64,000 nucleotides of DNA from JBEIGE01 sp040382055 (GTDB lineage Bacteria; Pseudomonadota; Gammaproteobacteria; Burkholderiales; Burkholderiaceae_C), in contig JBEIGE010000004.1 of the NCBI GenBank assembly GCA_040382055.1, positions 62,001 through 126,000 of the forward strand, given 5' to 3'. The translations under genes were made by a program, and so were the position numbers. The notes beneath the pieces were generated by a model. It did not search any database. It was not told where the DNA came from and saw only the letters and a list, made by a program, of their open reading frames with translations. This document shows positions 18,621-26,677 of this stretch, one piece after another. Position 1 is the stretch's first letter. Each line of letters starts with the position of its first letter.

Positions 18621-19022
18621 CTAGGCCGAAAGGCGCGGCGGGCGAAGCAATGGGGGGTGAAATGCTTGCAAGAAACGTGGATGCAGTTTCTGGGAGATGC
18701 TCGAATGGTCTTCGAAAAAACCAATGGCCGCGCTGGCCGGTATTTCTCCGTCCACCAAGTTGTTGCTCTCCAAATCGGGCTGCGATTTGCAATCCGGGAG
18801 AAGATCCGTGCTCTTAGTAACAAAACTTATCGGTTGGGCAGACTCTCTGTCCTGTACTAGGAGCTGTACCGGGGTCTCGGGAAGTACCGGCGTTGTCATG
18901 GACTGTGCGGGCTGAAGCAGAAACAGCGCAGACACCAAAAGTGCTACCGATGTGGGTCTGCAGGATCTGCTCAGGAGAGCACTGAGGAGGAGGAGGAGTA
19001 ATGTGAGGAAAATTGCTTTCAC
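18621..19022 (-). CDS. small exported protein upstream of czcC, possibly CzcI-like
   Basis: A 133-residue frame starting at GTG 19022. The first 40 residues contain one or two leucine-rich hydrophobic stretches (MKAIFLTLLLLLLSALLS and SVALLVSALFLLQPAQS) that look like a signal peptide or anchor. The rest is polar, without recognisable domain, and ends HPPLLRPPRLSA. In other czc clusters a small periplasmic regulator-like protein (CzcI) precedes czcC, and size, position and export signal agree with that; sequence similarity cannot be judged by eye. There is no convincing ribosome-binding site, and the Leu run comes from a CTC-rich stretch, so this could be spurious. If so, 18539-19072 is a 534-bp non-coding leader of the efflux operon. 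Confidence 0.4.
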   Translation of the reverse strand: MKAIFLTLLLLLLSALLSRSCRPTSVALLVSALFLLQPAQSMTTPVLPETPVQLLVQDRESAQPISFVTKSTDLLPDCKSQPDLESNNLVDGEIPASAAIGFFEDHSSISQKLHPRFLQAFHPPLLRPPRLSA

Positions 19023-19072
19023 ACATGAATTAAGCCATCAAATCCTTAGCCTGATACGCATTGGGGGATTTG

Positions 19073-20266
19073 TCACGCAGCAGGGGCATGGGCAACTTGA
19101 TGCGCCAGCTGAACCAGGCTGCGGTCACAGCCTGCTGGACCCAGCAACGACAAGCCCAAAGGCGCACCCAAGCGATGACCCAAGGGCATGGAGAGATGGG
19201 GAAAACCACTGAGCCCGGCAATGCACAGCATTTGTATGGAACGGTTGCGGTAGCTCTCCATCGTAGAGCCATCGTCACTGCACAGCGGTGCAATGTCCGG
19301 CATGGAGGGCATGACCAAAACGCCATCCTCGCCCAGCAGTTCAGCAAGATGCGCCTTGAAGCGCTCCCTAAAAGCCACGCCGGTTTCAAACTGCCCATCG
19401 GTCACGCCCTTGGACCATTGAAACCGCTCGGCCACCCCAGGCCCCAGCGGCGGTTTATATCGCTCAATCAGGGGGCCATCAACCATCCAGGCTTCGCGAC
19501 CCTGGATATATCTGAAAGCCCAGTACATGGAATCAATATCATCCAGTACGACCCGGGTCAGCGCTGAAGGCCCCAGAACCGACTCAACCTGGGCTAGCGA
19601 CTGCTGGTGCACGCCCAATGCCTCAGCGTCCAACAGGCTCCAGATATCCTGGGGTTTGAGCAGCCGAACGCGCTTGGGCAGGGGCTTGGCATCTGCGCCA
19701 AGGAGAACATCGGAAATACGTGCAAAGGTCAGGCTGTCGCGCGCAAAGTAGCCACAGGTATCAAGGCTTGGCGACAGATCCAGAGCACCAGCAAGACTGA
19801 TGCGCCCATGTGTAGGACGAATACCAAACAGCCCGCAATGGCTGGCTGGTGCACGAACCGAACCGCCCGTATCCGAACCCAACGCGAAGTCACACAAGCC
19901 ATTGGAAACCGCCGAAGCAGATCCAGAAGAGGAACCTCCAGAAATCCGGTCTGGCGCTGCCCCATTGATCGGTGCACCAAAGTGTGCATTGTTGCCATTC
20001 ATGGAGAAAGCAAGTTCATCGGTGACGGTTTTACCGATGAAGCGTGCGCCTGCATCGAGCAGTTTCTGCACGGACGGCGCAGTTACCTGTTTGATGCCAG
20101 ACATGGCCAATACAAACGGCTGCCCGCCTCCGGTAGGGTAGCCGGCCACATCAAACAGGTCCTTCACGCCAAAACACAGGCCAGTCAAGGGCCCGGTTGA
20201 AGCGTGTGAAACGTCTGCATCGGGATAAGGGATAAAGTCATGGGCTGTATCGTGAATAAGAGGCAT
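19073..20266 (-). CDS. amidase (amidase-signature family)
   Basis: A 397-residue amidase-signature enzyme. The Ser-cisSer-Lys triad region is intact: Lys35 in GVKDLFD, the Gly/Ser-rich SGGSSSGSA (109-117) and the nucleophile Ser136 in GSDTGGSVR. The C-terminal hydrophobic segment (LCIAGLSGFPHLSMPLG) closes the fold. At about 400 residues it is at the short end of the family. These enzymes hydrolyse amides or carbamoyl groups; the exact substrate is not readable. It is the last gene of the leftward operon with the ABC importer, racemase and carbamoylase, so it probably takes part in the breakdown of the imported nitrogen compound. Confidence 0.9.
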   Translation of the reverse strand: MPLIHDTAHDFIPYPDADVSHASTGPLTGLCFGVKDLFDVAGYPTGGGQPFVLAMSGIKQVTAPSVQKLLDAGARFIGKTVTDELAFSMNGNNAHFGAPINGAAPDRISGGSSSGSASAVSNGLCDFALGSDTGGSVRAPASHCGLFGIRPTHGRISLAGALDLSPSLDTCGYFARDSLTFARISDVLLGADAKPLPKRVRLLKPQDIWSLLDAEALGVHQQSLAQVESVLGPSALTRVVLDDIDSMYWAFRYIQGREAWMVDGPLIERYKPPLGPGVAERFQWSKGVTDGQFETGVAFRERFKAHLAELLGEDGVLVMPSMPDIAPLCSDDGSTMESYRNRSIQMLCIAGLSGFPHLSMPLGHRLGAPLGLSLLGPAGCDRSLVQLAHQVAHAPAA

Positions 20267-20301
20267 AGTGGTGTGGCGGAAAAGTAGTTAAAAAATTCAA
20301 G

Positions 20302-21039
20302 TCAGCGCATGAATGCAGGAGGTGGGCCTGACCAAAGCTTGCGCAAGGGCGGAGCGAAACTGTTCTTCTTGCTGGTTTTCAAACCAAGGGCCGCCAAAGC
20401 CTCTGCGAGCTTGACGGCGGCGGCAACTCCATCGATCACCGGCACGCCGTGGGCAGCAGACAGGCTGCGGGCCAGGTCTGTCATTCCGGCGCACCCGAGC
20501 ACAATCGCTTCAGCCCTATCTTCTGTCAGTGCCGCAGCGATTTCATCCGATATCCGGGCGTAGGCGTTGGAGGCTGAATCCTCCAGATCCAACACCGGGA
20601 CCTCTGCAGCTCTGACACGTACGCAACGGCTGGCCAGTCCGTACTTAAGCAGGTTGTGTTCAATTGCAGCTACAGATCGTGACAGAGTGGTAACCACACT
20701 GAAGCGCACCGCCAGTAAACAGGCCATGTGACAGGCAGCTTCTCCTATGCCGACAACCGGCGCATTCAAAAGGGAGCGTGCCGCATCCAGGCCGGTATCA
20801 TCAAAACAGGCAATCACATAGGCCGCAACTCCGGGGTCCCGCTGCTGAGCAGCGAACATCGCTTCGAGCATGCCCGGAACCGCCATCGCCTCATCGACAT
20901 AGCCTTCAATGGAGGCGGGGCCGATAGTGGGATTGCATGCCTCAATCTGGGTGTTGGTACTGGCCACCGCCCGAGCAGACGCAGCGATACGCTCGGTCAT
21001 TGCAGAGGTTGTGTTAGGGTTGCAAACAACAATTTTCAC
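20302..21039 (-). CDS. Asp/Glu/hydantoin racemase family protein
   Basis: A 245-residue racemase of the Asp/Glu/hydantoin superfamily. The fold is a pair of Rossmann-like lobes, with one catalytic cysteine in each: Cys78 in VIACFDDTG and Cys183 in VLGCAGM. The N-terminal motif VVCNPNTTSAMTERI is typical of hydantoin and allantoin racemases. It starts with GTG at 21039, and the stop of the upstream ATPase gene overlaps it (GTGA), so translation is coupled. With a carbamoylase-type hydrolase in the same operon, racemisation of a 5-substituted hydantoin or of allantoin is a reasonable inference. Maleate isomerase-type activity cannot be excluded. Confidence 0.88.
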   Translation of the reverse strand: MKIVVCNPNTTSAMTERIAASARAVASTNTQIEACNPTIGPASIEGYVDEAMAVPGMLEAMFAAQQRDPGVAAYVIACFDDTGLDAARSLLNAPVVGIGEAACHMACLLAVRFSVVTTLSRSVAAIEHNLLKYGLASRCVRVRAAEVPVLDLEDSASNAYARISDEIAAALTEDRAEAIVLGCAGMTDLARSLSAAHGVPVIDGVAAAVKLAEALAALGLKTSKKNSFAPPLRKLWSGPPPAFMR

Positions 21040-22055
21040 TTGTAATCAGGGCGGTTTGTATTGATTGAATTGACCTGCAAACAGCGCACAAGATGATGCG
21101 GCGTGAGCATCACTGGCGCAGGTTGTTGGTGCCGGCAGGCTTCCTGAACAAAGCGGCACCGCGGGGCGAAGGCACAACCCGGGGTTAACGCGCTCAAATC
21201 AGGTGGCGAACCGGCAATTGTTTCAAGTCGCGGTCGGGCATTACCTGTTTTGTCCTGACTGCCGTGTGCACGGCTGCTGAGCAAAGCCAGGGTATATGGG
21301 TGACGCGGCGAGCGAATCAATGTTGCTACCGGGCCTTCCTCGACAATGCGGCCGGCATACATCACGGCTATACGGTCGGCTACTTCAACTGCAGCGCCAA
21401 TATCGTGGGTCACAAAAATCACGGATAAACCGAATTCACGCTGCAAATCCCGCAGGAGCAGGAGAATTTGGATTTGAACCGTGGCATCCAGTGCTGTTGT
21501 CGGCTCATCCGCCAATAGCAGTTGGGGTCTGCAGGCCAAGGCCAGCGCAATCATGGCGCGTTGTCGCATGCCGCCGGACATTTCGTGGGGATAAGCATCC
21601 AATCGTCTTGCAGGACTTGGGATGCGCACCCGCTCGAACAATTCCATCGCCCTGGCGCGTGCTGTCACTGATGAAACATTTTCATGGCGTTGAATCGATT
21701 CCGTAATCTGTTCACCCACGGTGTAGACCGGGTCAAGTGCCAGCAGTGGCTCCTGAAAAATCATCGCGGCTATCTTGCCGCGAAAATCCGACAAACCAGA
21801 AGCAGACAGCGATAAAACCTCCTGAGCACCCACGCGTATCTTTCCGGTAATGGTGGTGCGTCGCTCATTGTGCAGGCGAAGAACAGACCGCAAGGTCACA
21901 CTTTTTCCAGAGCCTGACTCCCCGATCAATGCAACTACTTCACCGCGCTGGACTTGCAAATCCACTCCGTTGACAGCGTGCACAGGCCTTCGACCACCTC
22001 CAAACGTAACCTGGAGGTTCTGAATCTCTACAAAGGCTTGTGGTTCCATGGTCAT
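21036..22055 (-). CDS. peptide-type ABC transporter ATP-binding protein (DppD-like)
   Basis: A 339-residue ABC ATPase of the oligopeptide/nickel subfamily. It has Walker A GESGSGKS (near residues 42-49), the signature SGGMRQR, Walker B LLLADEPTTALD and the switch His in VTHDIGA. The C-terminal oligopeptide-transporter extension has the usual cysteines (LTPGCAFAPRCRFVQEAC), as in DppD/OppD. Its ATG overlaps the stop of the partner ATPase gene by four bases, and its stop overlaps the racemase start. Together with the DppF-like partner it forms the heterodimeric motor of the importer described here. Confidence 0.94.
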   Translation of the reverse strand: MTMEPQAFVEIQNLQVTFGGGRRPVHAVNGVDLQVQRGEVVALIGESGSGKSVTLRSVLRLHNERRTTITGKIRVGAQEVLSLSASGLSDFRGKIAAMIFQEPLLALDPVYTVGEQITESIQRHENVSSVTARARAMELFERVRIPSPARRLDAYPHEMSGGMRQRAMIALALACRPQLLLADEPTTALDATVQIQILLLLRDLQREFGLSVIFVTHDIGAAVEVADRIAVMYAGRIVEEGPVATLIRSPRHPYTLALLSSRAHGSQDKTGNARPRLETIAGSPPDLSALTPGCAFAPRCRFVQEACRHQQPAPVMLTPHHLVRCLQVNSINTNRPDYK

Positions 22056-23065
22056 GCAGCCAAAGGATCAAGAGAAGCGTCGGTATGTCCACTGTTGGCC
22101 ACATACATCAAACAAGCGACCTCGTGGCCTTCGCTTATTTTTTTAAGCACTGGACTTGTCTGGGCACAAACTGCTTGAACGTGCGGACATCGGGTGTGAA
22201 AACGGCAGCCTGTGGGCGGATTGATCGGATTTGGAGGGTCGCCACTCAAAGCCGGTTGTTCGGTACGATTGTCTGGATCCATGGAAGGGATGGATGACAA
22301 AAGCGCCCGCGTATAAGGATGGGCAGGCCGTTCAAACAGGCTCTCGGCAGCACCGACTTCCACGACTTGTCCAAGGTACATCACCATCACCCGGTCACTG
22401 ATGAAACGAACGACGTTCAGGTCGTGACTGATGAAGACATAGGTCAGGTCAAAGGCTGCCTTCAAATCCAGAAGCAAGTTCAGGACCTGAGCCTCAACCG
22501 ACTTGTCGAGAGCGGAAACTGCCTCGTCCAGAATCACAACGCGTGGCTGCAATGCCAGGGCACGCGCAATATTGACGCGCTGTCGCTGGCCGCCCGAGAG
22601 TTCGTGTGGATAACGGGCCGCAAAACGGCCGGGCTCCAGACCCACCTTAATCAATAAATCATGCGCGCGCTTTCTGGACTCTGTCAAAGAAACGCCATGT
22701 ACTTGCGGGCCGAATGCAATGGAATCCTCAATGGTCAGCCTTGGGTTGAGGGATGCATAGCTGTCCTGAAAAACCATCTGGACCTGCCTACGAAACTCTT
22801 TCAACGGCAAGTCCCTCGTACCCACAACTGCCCCATCAAAGACCACTTGTCCCGCATTGGGCTCAATCAAATGCATGAGCAAGCGCGCTGTCGTGCTCTT
22901 GCCGCATCCGGACTCTCCGACAACACCCAAAGTCTCTCCGGCAAAGACATTGAAGTCGATGCTGTCAACCGCCCGGACAACGCCGCCACCGCCGCCCAGA
23001 AAGTCTTTCTTGAGCGGAAAGTGCTTGGTCAGGCCGCGTACCTGAAGTAGAGTTTTGGCACTCAT
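22052..23065 (-). CDS. peptide-type ABC transporter ATP-binding protein (DppF-like)
   Basis: A 337-residue ABC ATPase. It has Walker A GESGCGKST, the Q-loop region VFQDSYASLNPR, signature LSGGQRQRVNIARAL, Walker B VVILDEAVSALD and switch His in ISHDLNV. The Walker B loop reads DEAVSALD rather than the commoner DEPxSALD, a variant seen in DppF/OppF proteins. The C-terminal extension TGCRFHTRCPHVQAVC matches the DppF subgroup. The N-terminus contains a run of five glycines (FLGGGGGVV). Its start overlaps the end of the permease gene by four bases, so the importer genes form a tightly coupled series. Confidence 0.94.
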   Translation of the reverse strand: MSAKTLLQVRGLTKHFPLKKDFLGGGGGVVRAVDSIDFNVFAGETLGVVGESGCGKSTTARLLMHLIEPNAGQVVFDGAVVGTRDLPLKEFRRQVQMVFQDSYASLNPRLTIEDSIAFGPQVHGVSLTESRKRAHDLLIKVGLEPGRFAARYPHELSGGQRQRVNIARALALQPRVVILDEAVSALDKSVEAQVLNLLLDLKAAFDLTYVFISHDLNVVRFISDRVMVMYLGQVVEVGAAESLFERPAHPYTRALLSSIPSMDPDNRTEQPALSGDPPNPINPPTGCRFHTRCPHVQAVCAQTSPVLKKISEGHEVACLMYVANSGHTDASLDPLAA

Positions 23066-23950
23066 TGCTTGTTGTCCATTGCAGTACGTAAACTGTCCGA
23101 CAGCAGGTTAAAGGTAATGGACGTAACAAAAATCATGGCCCCGGGTAAAGCAGCGACCCAGGGTTGCGTATAGATTGCCGTACGCAAGGTATTGAGCATC
23201 AAACCCCATTCAGGCTCAGGGGGCTTGACCCCAAGGCCTAGGAAACTCAGACCCGAAGCAAGAATCATGGATACCGCAATCAAACTGGTGGCATAAACAA
23301 AGATGGGGCCAAGAACATTGCCGAGCACATGAACCCTCACGATGGTGAAGGCCTGAGCACCTGATGCACGGGCTGACTCCACGTAGTCGCGCCCGCGAAC
23401 CTGTGTCGTCACGCTTTCTGCAACCCGCGCAATCGGCGGAATAAAGACCATGGTCAAGGAAACAAGGGAATTAAAAACGCCTGCGCCCAATGCGCCTGAC
23501 AAGGCAATAGCAAGCAGTACGGACGGGAATGCGTAAAAAACGTCAATGGTGCGCATGATCACACTGTTGACCCACCCACCGCTGTAGCCTGCAAACAAGC
23601 CAATCACAGTGCCAATGAAAAATGCAAAAAAAAACCGGTGTGAGGCCCATGAAAAGCGACAGGCGTGCTCCTACGATCAGCCGCGACAGCATGTCCCTGC
23701 CGAGTTCGTCTGTCCCCAATGGATAGCCATCGCTGCCTATGGGTTTAAGTCTGGACAGCATGGACGACTGGTAAGGGTCTGCAGGCACAAGGTAAGGGCC
23801 AAAGATAGCCATGATCAAAAGTACAAGAATGATCGAGCCGGCAAAAAGAGCCATCTTGTCACTCAGCAGTCGATTCCATACGGAACGCCAATATCCTGGA
23901 GATTGCTCTATGGCTTGAACTATGGTGGCTGATGGTGCTGTAATCAACAT
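23062..23950 (-). pseudogene. peptide-type ABC transporter permease (DppC-like), split by a frameshift
   Basis: Two overlapping frames together make one DppC-like permease of about 295 residues. The first (23950 down to about 23626) encodes the N-terminal cytoplasmic part, helix 1 (FAGSIILVLLIMAIFGPYLV) and the conserved LGTDELGRDMLSRLIVGARLSL. The second (from 23607 down) encodes GLFAGYSGGWVNSVIMRTID and the EAA-type loop SARASGAQAF with the remaining helices. They are out of register at a run of nine T on the coding strand (nine A at 23626-23634): eight T would restore one continuous reading frame. It could be a true inactivating mutation, a sequencing error or a slippery site. The rest of the operon is intact, and the downstream ATPase gene overlaps the end by four bases. 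The second half has no ribosome-binding site of its own that I can see. Confidence 0.88.
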
Positions 23951-23953
23951 ATG

Positions 23954-24907
23954 TCAAGCCCTTGCAATGCGTGGATCAAGCAGGGTTTGAACCACATCAA
24001 TGATCAGATTCAACACCACGAAGAACATGGCTAAAACAAGAATCGTTCCCTGAAGCAGAGGCAGATCACGCTGAAAGATGGCCGAGTTCAGGAGGAAGCC
24101 GGTTCCGGGCCAAGAGAAGACAGTTTCAATCAGGATGGATCCCCCCAGCAAATAACCCAGCTGTAGACCCATCACAGCCAAAGCGGTTGGCGCTGCATTT
24201 TTGACCACATGACAAAAAATACCAAACTGGGTGAGGCCTTTGGCACGTAAACCCACCACAAATTCCTGATCAAGAATATCTGCGACCAATGCCCTGACCG
24301 TTCGGGAAATAATGCCCATGGGAATGACCGACATCGTGATTGCGGGCAGGATCATGTGCTGCAGGTGGAGCCAGTCCCAGGCCCAGTCTTCCGAACCGCC
24401 TGAACCCATGCCGGTGGCAGGAAGCCAGTTCAGGATCGCTGCAAACACAATCACCAGAACCATGCCTAGCCAGTAATGCGGTACGCTGACTCCCAGCACC
24501 GACAACATGGAGGCCATCCGATCGACCCAGGAATTGCGGAAGTAACCGGCCACAAAACCAAAAAGACAGCCCAGGATAAATCCGATCAATGTGGCCACAG
24601 CTGCCAGACGCAACGTATTGACAACAGCGCGCATGACCTCGCTGGCAACCGGACGACCACTGGCAATTGAGGTTCCCAGATCTCCTTGCAGGGCACGCCA
24701 CACCCAACTTGCAAACTGTTCCGGATAACTACGGTTAAAACCATACACCTCCCGCATCTGCGCTGCCAGTTCAGCAGATGCATCAGGCGGAAGTATGGAA
24801 ACCAGCGGATCACCGGGAGCCAGGTGCACCAGTGCGAAACACACCAGCGCCACACCCAGCATGATGGGCAGGGCGTAGATAGCCCTGCGAATCAAATAAG
24901 CCAGCAC
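23954..24907 (-). CDS. peptide-type ABC transporter permease (DppB-like)
   Basis: A 317-residue inner-membrane permease with the N-terminal signature of the DppB/OppB group (RRAIYALPIMLGVALVCFAL followed by HLAPGDPL). There are about six hydrophobic helices, and the cytoplasmic EAA loop appears as LRAKGLTQFGIFCHVVKNA. The start is GTG at 24907, fitting the conserved N-terminus, although no clear Shine-Dalgarno sequence is seen. The stop lies three bases before the partner permease gene. It forms the translocation pore with the DppC-like subunit; substrate choice is set by the binding protein encoded just upstream. Confidence 0.93.
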   Translation of the reverse strand: MLAYLIRRAIYALPIMLGVALVCFALVHLAPGDPLVSILPPDASAELAAQMREVYGFNRSYPEQFASWVWRALQGDLGTSIASGRPVASEVMRAVVNTLRLAAVATLIGFILGCLFGFVAGYFRNSWVDRMASMLSVLGVSVPHYWLGMVLVIVFAAILNWLPATGMGSGGSEDWAWDWLHLQHMILPAITMSVIPMGIISRTVRALVADILDQEFVVGLRAKGLTQFGIFCHVVKNAAPTALAVMGLQLGYLLGGSILIETVFSWPGTGFLLNSAIFQRDLPLLQGTILVLAMFFVVLNLIIDVVQTLLDPRIARA

Positions 24908-24923
24908 AGAGGGTAGGTTCCGT

Positions 24924-26582
24924 TCAATCCATAGTCATGGTTGCAATGTCAATGAACCAGCTTCGAGGCTGAACCACATTTTTCACCTTGGGGCTCATGG
25001 CTCGCGGTCCAACATCGTGGGCAATCCATATAAATGGTGCCTCTTCAACAATTCGGGCATGCAACTTGGAAAGGGCCACATCGCGGGCCTTGTCCTCAAA
25101 GGTGTTTCTGGCGTCTGCAATCAGCTTATCAAATTCGGGGTTGCCAAAATAACCCCAGTTATTGGAAACCGGCGGAAATGTCTTGGTGCTGGTAAAACGA
25201 ACCATCGCAAAAAACGGGTCCATGGCGGCATAGCTGACATTAATGGCATTGGCACCGTTGGCGGATGGATCCTTGGCGCCCTTGCGCCAATTTGTAAACA
25301 GGGTGTTCCACTCAATCACGTCGAACTGAACATCAAAGTTGCAGGCCTTGAGCGACTGCTGGACAAACTCGTTCATGGGCAGCGGCTGCATCTGGCCCGA
25401 TCCCGATGCAGAAATTTGGACCTTCACCTTCAGCGGCTTTGCAGCCGTATGGCCAGCTTCAGCCATGAGCTTTTTGGCAGCCTCAGGGTCGTAGCGTATG
25501 TCAAAGTTAGGATTACCCCACCAAGGATGGCCAGGAGGCACAGTTCCTTTTGGAACGCCCATCATGCCGCCAAGAAGTTTAAGCAGGCCTGTGCGGTCAA
25601 CACACAGGTTAGCAGCCTGACGCACACGCTTATCCAGCCAGGGGGAGCCTTCTGCAAAAGAAAGTTGCCATGGCCACACATGGGGCTGCTGGTTAAAGTA
25701 AATTTTGTTGCCGCGCGACTGAATAGAGGCCATTGCGTCTGGCGAGGGGGCCTCGATCCAGTCCACCTGACCTGACAGCAAAGCGGCAGTGCGCGCATTG
25801 GCCTCTGGCATAGGCAACATCACCACGCGGTCAATTTTGGGAGTGCGCTTGGGATCCCAGTACGATTTATTGGCCGTCACTTCAAGACGCTCTCTGGGAA
25901 CAAAACGCGCCATTTTGAAAGGGCCTGTTCCCGAAGCATCCGCTGCAAAGGCGGTCCATGCGGTTTTGGCGCGGTCCGCGGGACTCTGGCTGGCGGGAGC
26001 AGCGTCAAATTTTTTCTGCCAATGCGCTGGGGAGGCCATGAACAGGTTGCTCAGATTAATCGGCAAAAAGGAGTCTGGTTCACTCGATGTGAGCTCAACC
26101 GTCAAATCATCAATTTTTCTGGCACTGCGCAAGGTGGGCATGCGTGAAGCGGTGACACCGACTTGGCTGGCATCAAAGTGCAGCGCGTCTTTGTCTAAAA
26201 CTTTTTTCAAGTTCCAAACCACGGCATCTGCATTAAAAGCCGAACCATCGTGGAACTTGACACCGGGTCGCAGTTTGAAAACCCATTTGGTTTTGTCTTT
26301 TGCATCCACAACCCAACTCAAGGCCAAGCCAGGAATCAAAACACTGGGTGCATCTGCCTTGGACAGGTCCCAATGCGTGAGCGCGTCATACATTGGGATA
26401 CCGGTGAAGCGGTTGCCTTCAAAGCCTTGATCAGGCTGTCCCAACGTGCGCGGAATATCCGCTGCAGTCATGGCAATGCGAAGCGTTTTTTCCTGAGCAA
26501 TGGCACCAACCAGAGGCAGTGCAACGATCACCGCTGCAATCAGATTGCGGGCTGCAAGGATACTTTTAGGGGAAGGACTCAT
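24924..26582 (-). CDS. periplasmic substrate-binding protein of a peptide-type ABC importer
   Basis: A 552-residue family 5 solute-binding protein (SBP_bac_5/DppA type). The N-terminus is a signal peptide (RNLIAAVIVALPLVGAIAQ). The mature protein shows the family hallmarks LRPGVKFHDGSAFNADAVVW, a central VDWIEAPSPD and the late domain with QQSLKACNFDVQFDVIEWNT. ATG 26582 is chosen because GGAG sits six bases upstream; a longer frame starting at 26633 would mask the signal. It should deliver the ligand to the DppBC-like permeases. In this context the ligand may be a ureide, hydantoin or N-carbamoyl compound rather than a peptide; that is inference from the neighbouring hydrolases. Confidence 0.93.
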   Translation of the reverse strand: MSPSPKSILAARNLIAAVIVALPLVGAIAQEKTLRIAMTAADIPRTLGQPDQGFEGNRFTGIPMYDALTHWDLSKADAPSVLIPGLALSWVVDAKDKTKWVFKLRPGVKFHDGSAFNADAVVWNLKKVLDKDALHFDASQVGVTASRMPTLRSARKIDDLTVELTSSEPDSFLPINLSNLFMASPAHWQKKFDAAPASQSPADRAKTAWTAFAADASGTGPFKMARFVPRERLEVTANKSYWDPKRTPKIDRVVMLPMPEANARTAALLSGQVDWIEAPSPDAMASIQSRGNKIYFNQQPHVWPWQLSFAEGSPWLDKRVRQAANLCVDRTGLLKLLGGMMGVPKGTVPPGHPWWGNPNFDIRYDPEAAKKLMAEAGHTAAKPLKVKVQISASGSGQMQPLPMNEFVQQSLKACNFDVQFDVIEWNTLFTNWRKGAKDPSANGANAINVSYAAMDPFFAMVRFTSTKTFPPVSNNWGYFGNPEFDKLIADARNTFEDKARDVALSKLHARIVEEAPFIWIAHDVGPRAMSPKVKNVVQPRSWFIDIATMTMD

Positions 26583-26677
26583 TTCATCTCCATCATGTTG
26601 TAAACGAAACACTAAATGCAAGATACGTACCAAAAAGCCATGACTTTTCGCACCAGAACTGTGCTCAACAATTGCTT

